NCBI GenBank assembly: GCA_030635045.1
Contig: DAOVZP010000040.1
Coordinates: 1 to 9,266 of the forward strand
Length of the DNA: 9,266 nucleotides
DNA from: Bacteroidota bacterium
GTDB lineage: Bacteria > Bacteroidota > Bacteroidia > Bacteroidales > B18-G4
Direction: 5' to 3'
Shown here: positions 6,386 through 9,266 of the stretch, in pieces
How the letters are laid out: every line of letters begins with the position of its first letter
Numbering within the stretch: position 1 is the first letter of the stretch
Notes under the pieces: model-generated
What the model was told of the DNA's origin: nothing
The model's database searches: none
Seen by the model: only the letters and a program-made list of their open reading frames with translations
Translations under genes and position numbers: made by a program

Positions 6386-6790
6386 ATGAAGCTTGCAGAA
6401 AAATACCTGAAAATATTATTATGGCTGATCGCCATACACTCCCTTACGGTTGCCTTTCTTCTTATCTGCCTGGGGGAAAATGGCATACTATATTTCGGAT
6501 TCCCTTCGGGCAATAAATTCTTCCAGGTCCAGGGCGGTGTCTTTCATATTGTGATGAGCGTGGCCTACGTTTTTGCTGCATTGAATACAGGCAACAGCAG
6601 GCTCCTTATCATCTTCATTATCACGGCTAAGTTCATAGCCACAGTATATCTGCTTATCTACTATTTCCTGTTTGATCCGCTTATTACCATTTTGCTTTCG
6701 GGCATTGCCGACGGACTGATGGGGCTTGCCGTACTGTTACTCTGGCAGAAGTTCTCACATGAATTAATCAATAAGGGGGCTGATGGCTGA
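6386..6790 (+). CDS. Small integral membrane protein, four predicted helices, unknown function
   Basis: A 134-residue, strongly hydrophobic protein. Four membrane segments can be read at about residues 9-28, 47-66, 71-93 and 98-121, with short loops and a charged tail (KFSHELINKGADG). The first segment could serve as an uncleaved signal anchor. No catalytic motif or recognisable domain is visible, and I cannot assign a family. Its TGA stop (6788-6790) overlaps the ATG of the dehydrogenase gene (6783) by 8 bases, so the two are translationally coupled and probably act together, perhaps with the dehydrogenase held near the membrane (inference). The ATG at 6386 has only a weak AGG upstream. The 155-base divergent region with rex holds its promoter. 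The best candidate -7 box is the imperfect TATATTTA at 6337-6344, so I do not call it. Confidence 0.8.
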   Translation: MKLAEKYLKILLWLIAIHSLTVAFLLICLGENGILYFGFPSGNKFFQVQGGVFHIVMSVAYVFAALNTGNSRLLIIFIITAKFIATVYLLIYYFLFDPLITILLSGIADGLMGLAVLLLWQKFSHELINKGADG

Positions 6791-8456
6791 CACAAAGGAA
6801 CAGATCATTGTGACCGGCGCATCCGGTTTCATAGGAAGGAACCTTCTTTCCTCAATGAGGGAGAAGTATCATATTTTTTGCATTGCCAGGAGGTCGGGGC
6901 GCGAAGCAGAGATCCCGTTCCATGCCAACATAGAATGGATACAGTGGGACATTTCCAACGAAGCAGCCATTGCAGACATTGCATTTTATATAAAGGAACG
7001 CGGGGGGGCTTCTTTTGTGGTCCACCTTGCAGGATATTACGATTTTGATTACGATGAGAAGCCCGAATACTATCACACCAACGTGCAGGGGACTAAAAAT
7101 GTGCTGGAGCTTGCACGCCTGGTAAGGGTCAGAAGATTCATCTTTGCCAGCTCACTGGCAGCATGTTCGTTCGGACATCGTAAGCTTGTCATCGATGAAA
7201 GCAGCCCTGCCAATGCCAGGTTTGCCTATGCGAGGAGCAAAAAGGCAGGAGAGCAGCTTTGCACAGAATACGCTGAACATTTTTCCGTTAGCATCATCCG
7301 CTTCGCGGCCATATTTTCCGATTGGTGCGAATATGCCCCTTTATATAAGTTATTTACCACATGGCTGTCGAGGCTCTGGAACAGACGCTTCCTGGCCGGG
7401 AAAGGTGATTCGGCCATCACCTATTTACACATCTATGACCTGATCCGTTTACTGGAAACCATTATTGCAAAAAGCAAAGCCCTGAAACAGCTCGACACCT
7501 ATATTGCCAGTCCTGATGGATCCGAGTCGCAGCTGGCTCTATACCGTTCTGCAACAAGGGAATTTTTCGGAAGAAATATCAGGCCATTCATGATATCCAA
7601 GATCATGGTGTATGTATGGATGCTGCTACGCACAGCAGTTTGGAAATCAGGCCTGGCAGGGAAGCCTTTCGAGCGCCTGTGGATGTTCGGATATATCGAC
7701 AAGCGCATGAAAGTAGATGCCGCCAATACCAGGAATGAACTGGGTTGGGCCCCTACCCCACGCTACAGTATAATCCGAAGGATGATCTTCCTTATGGTAA
7801 ATTTCAAAAACCATCCCGAGGAATGGTACAACAAGAATGAGGCTGCCTTAAAATCCAAGTCGTACAGGCCAAACCTTATCCTGTATGAAAAACTTTTACT
7901 GGAAAAAGAACAAATGATCGAGTCGATAACGAATAAGCTCATCAGGCAGGAAGCAGCAAAAGCGATCACAGCTTACAAGCGAATGAAAGAAGAAGATGTA
8001 ATGAGCCTGGTAAGCACGATTTATCATCTTCTTCTGGCATCAGTCAGAAGCGGCGACCGAAGTTTCATTATTAAATATGTTGATGATGTTGTAGTGGAAA
8101 GGTTTGCTGCTGGTTTTACAGCAGCAGACATGAATGTGGCAATAGACCTTATTAATACTGAAGTGGTTGCTTCTCTTTTCGCTGATGACAATACCAGGAA
8201 AATGCAATTATACATCCATGATTACATTGAAATATCAATGCAAGTGGCCCGCGATTACGTAGAAGAAATATTTGAAGACCTCGAGAAAAAGATCTCACCC
8301 GAAAAACGTTCGGCATCCATCTCACTGCCCTATTATAGAAAACAGCAGAAGCTCATCCGCAAGCTCAGCAGGCCCTTCCAGGAATATACCCGGGAGAGGT
8401 CAAAGAAGGAAGACAAGAAGGATGATGGGGATTTTAGCATATATGATATGAAGTAG
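6783..8456 (+). CDS. NAD(P)-dependent epimerase/dehydratase (extended SDR) with helical C-terminal domain
   Basis: The first ~335 of 557 residues form an extended short-chain dehydrogenase/epimerase. The nucleotide-binding loop TGASGFIG spans 11-18, HLAG is at 81-84, NVQGTKNVLE at 100-109, a candidate catalytic serine at S123/S124 (FASSLAA), and YxxxK at Y149-K153. RNELGWAP (317-324) is typical of the end of such domains. Known relatives act on nucleotide sugars, sterols or flavonoid-like substrates; the substrate here cannot be told. Residues about 365-505 form a separate, charged, helical region with LLLASVRSGDRSFIIKYVDD and a later AAGFTAADMNVAIDLIN stretch. This resembles helical sensor domains of the RsbR N-terminal kind (inference, modest). 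The last ~50 residues are basic and polar. An AAGGGGG site lies 3 bases before the ATG. The gene overlaps the membrane-protein gene by 8 bases. Confidence 0.88.
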   Translation: MADTKEQIIVTGASGFIGRNLLSSMREKYHIFCIARRSGREAEIPFHANIEWIQWDISNEAAIADIAFYIKERGGASFVVHLAGYYDFDYDEKPEYYHTNVQGTKNVLELARLVRVRRFIFASSLAACSFGHRKLVIDESSPANARFAYARSKKAGEQLCTEYAEHFSVSIIRFAAIFSDWCEYAPLYKLFTTWLSRLWNRRFLAGKGDSAITYLHIYDLIRLLETIIAKSKALKQLDTYIASPDGSESQLALYRSATREFFGRNIRPFMISKIMVYVWMLLRTAVWKSGLAGKPFERLWMFGYIDKRMKVDAANTRNELGWAPTPRYSIIRRMIFLMVNFKNHPEEWYNKNEAALKSKSYRPNLILYEKLLLEKEQMIESITNKLIRQEAAKAITAYKRMKEEDVMSLVSTIYHLLLASVRSGDRSFIIKYVDDVVVERFAAGFTAADMNVAIDLINTEVVASLFADDNTRKMQLYIHDYIEISMQVARDYVEEIFEDLEKKISPEKRSASISLPYYRKQQKLIRKLSRPFQEYTRERSKKEDKKDDGDFSIYDMK

Positions 8457-8462
8457 TCGAAA

Positions 8463-8530
8463 TCAGAAATCAGATACCAGAAATCAAAAATTGGAATTTC
8501 ACCCAGCACCCGGCACTCGGCACTCAGACA
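8463..8530 (+). repeat. Degenerate heptad repeat, two runs of four YCRGNNN units
   Basis: Directly after the dehydrogenase stop codon, four 7-base units (8463-8490; TCAGAAA, TCAGATA, CCAGAAA, TCAAAAA) are followed by a 12-base interruption and four more (8503-8530; CCAGCAC, CCGGCAC, TCGGCAC, TCAGACA). The core matches the CCAG heptads at 5499-5561, read in each case in the sense of the gene just upstream. The array fills the whole gap between two convergent genes. There is no strong terminator hairpin in this gap. Confidence 0.7.
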
Positions 8531-8532
8531 GA

Positions 8533-9021
8533 CTATTCACAACAAGTGCTTTCCTGCACCATGCCGGCAATTGTACTGAATATTTCGCCATACCTTTCCT
8601 GCAATGGCTCCGTCAATTCTTCACCGAATTCCCTATCTTCCAATATTTCAATGGCAATGATCCTGATCCTTTCGGGAAACGGAATATTCAATCTGCGGGC
8701 AAGCTTCACCGACATATCGAATGAGATATCGTGGGCATTGGAAAGATGAAGTGTTTTCATGTTCAACGGGTATGTCATATAATACACTGTACCCGGTATA
8801 CCATCATCGGTGATGATCCCGTCGATGATCACGACTTCATCATATCCCTTCATGATCTCAATGGTTTCCATGCCACCAAGCAGCGATGTCATATAATCAA
8901 TATTCTCCGATGGCAGAAAGTTCTGCAGCTTTTTTACCAGCTTCGGCCCGATGCCGTCATCTTTCAGCATCTCATTGCCAATGCCAAGCACCAGTATGTT
9001 CTTATTTGTTTCTGCTATCAT
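8533..9021 (-). CDS. Second [NiFe] hydrogenase maturation protease (peptidase M52 family)
   Basis: A 162-residue endopeptidase of the HyaD/HycI/FrcD type, expected to cut the C-terminal tail of the large subunit encoded 6 bases upstream. The signature GIGNEMLKDDGIG spans residues 13-25. Probable nickel-contact residues are D22, D67 (VVIIDGI) and H97 (SNAHDISF), the last in the S-x-x-H-D form common in this family. It ends in two adjacent cysteines (CCE). The ATG at 9019-9021 is the first in frame and puts the signature where it belongs; there is no Shine-Dalgarno site, so coupling to the upstream stop is likely. It is clearly diverged from the HoxW at 241-720, especially in the loop after the second acidic residue, as expected for proteases dedicated to different substrates. 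It converges with the dehydrogenase gene. Confidence 0.92.
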   Translation of the reverse strand: MIAETNKNILVLGIGNEMLKDDGIGPKLVKKLQNFLPSENIDYMTSLLGGMETIEIMKGYDEVVIIDGIITDDGIPGTVYYMTYPLNMKTLHLSNAHDISFDMSVKLARRLNIPFPERIRIIAIEILEDREFGEELTEPLQERYGEIFSTIAGMVQESTCCE

Positions 9022-9027
9022 GTATAT

Positions 9028-9266
9028 TTAGTCGCGGCGGACTGTTTGCACAATTTCATTGCTGTCATCCCTGATATTTACGATCAGCGGCATATCACCG
9101 GGCAACCTGTGAGTAGCACATGAGAAACAGGGGTCGTATGCCCGGAAGGCCATCTCAATCATGTTGAGTATCCCCTGTCCAACTTCTTTTCCCGGCTCGA
9201 TCAGGCCTTCGGCAGCCTTTTTCAGCGACATGCAGATTGCTGCATTGTTATTCGTCGTTCCAACAA
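9028..9266 (-). CDS. [NiFe] hydrogenase large subunit, C-terminal part only (group 3, probably 3c/Mvh-like)
   Basis: The frame is open from the window edge (upstream part missing) to a TAA at 9028-9030, giving about 78 residues. It starts VGTTNNNAAICMSLKKAAEG and has the L2 motif RAYDPCFSCATH with the two C-terminal nickel ligands. Cleavage after the histidine would release a 26-residue tail beginning RLPGDMPL. The phrases GTTNNN..I.MS.KKAA and NMIEMAFRAYDPCF recall F420-non-reducing (MvhA) and related group 3 large subunits and differ clearly from HoxH in this window. Group 3a or 3b cannot be excluded from this short piece. MvhA-type enzymes usually work with MvhG, MvhD and heterodisulfide-reductase-like proteins; these would lie beyond the window if present. 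It is followed by its protease 6 bases later. Confidence 0.88.
   Translation of the reverse strand, partial: VGTTNNNAAICMSLKKAAEGLIEPGKEVGQGILNMIEMAFRAYDPCFSCATHRLPGDMPLIVNIRDDSNEIVQTVRRD

Noticed and set aside
8487..8500. AAATT-GG-AATTT as a terminator after the dehydrogenase gene.
   Set aside because: The 2-base loop is too small, the stem is all AT, and no T-run follows.

Overview
The window looks like chromosomal DNA of an anaerobic, probably fermentative member of the Bacteroidota. This is an inference. It rests on two promoters upstream of rex and hoxF that each carry a perfect TAnnTTTG -7 box with a TTG or TTTG 18-19 bases upstream (the Bacteroidota sigma factor pattern), on weak or absent Shine-Dalgarno sites at several genes, and on moderate GC. 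There are no transposases, phage genes, tRNAs, rRNAs or CRISPR repeats.

Layout. (1) 51-236 (+): a 61-residue cysteine-bearing protein of unknown function, ending 4 bases from the convergent hox operon. (2) 241-5291 (-): a complete operon hoxF-hoxU-hoxY-hoxH-hoxW for a cytoplasmic NAD(H)-coupled [NiFe] hydrogenase of the group 3d type, ending with its own maturation protease. HoxF carries a fused NuoE-like domain at its N-terminus in which all four cluster cysteines are replaced. (3) 5292-5612: a 321-base intergenic region with the hox promoter, a near-perfect Rex operator just downstream of the -7 box, a 9-unit heptad repeat and a 10-bp repeat. (4) 5613-6230 (-): rex, the NADH/NAD+-sensing repressor, with its own promoter. 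(5) 6386-8456 (+): two overlapping genes, a small four-helix membrane protein and a 557-residue extended short-chain dehydrogenase/epimerase with a long helical C-terminal extension. (6) 8463-8530: a second heptad repeat built on the same core. (7) 8533-9266 (-): a second hydrogenase maturation protease behind the C-terminal end of a second [NiFe] hydrogenase large subunit (group 3, probably 3c/Mvh-like), cut by the window edge.

How the genes work together. HoxH/HoxY form the catalytic module that splits or makes H2. HoxU and HoxF form the diaphorase that passes electrons to or from NAD(H) on FMN. HoxW trims the HoxH tail after nickel insertion. Rex is predicted to bind the operator over the hox start site when NADH is low and to leave it when NADH accumulates, so that the hydrogenase is made when the cell needs to discharge excess NADH as H2. 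The second large subunit and its protease form an independent pair. The dehydrogenase/membrane-protein pair between the two hydrogenase loci has no evident link to hydrogen metabolism.
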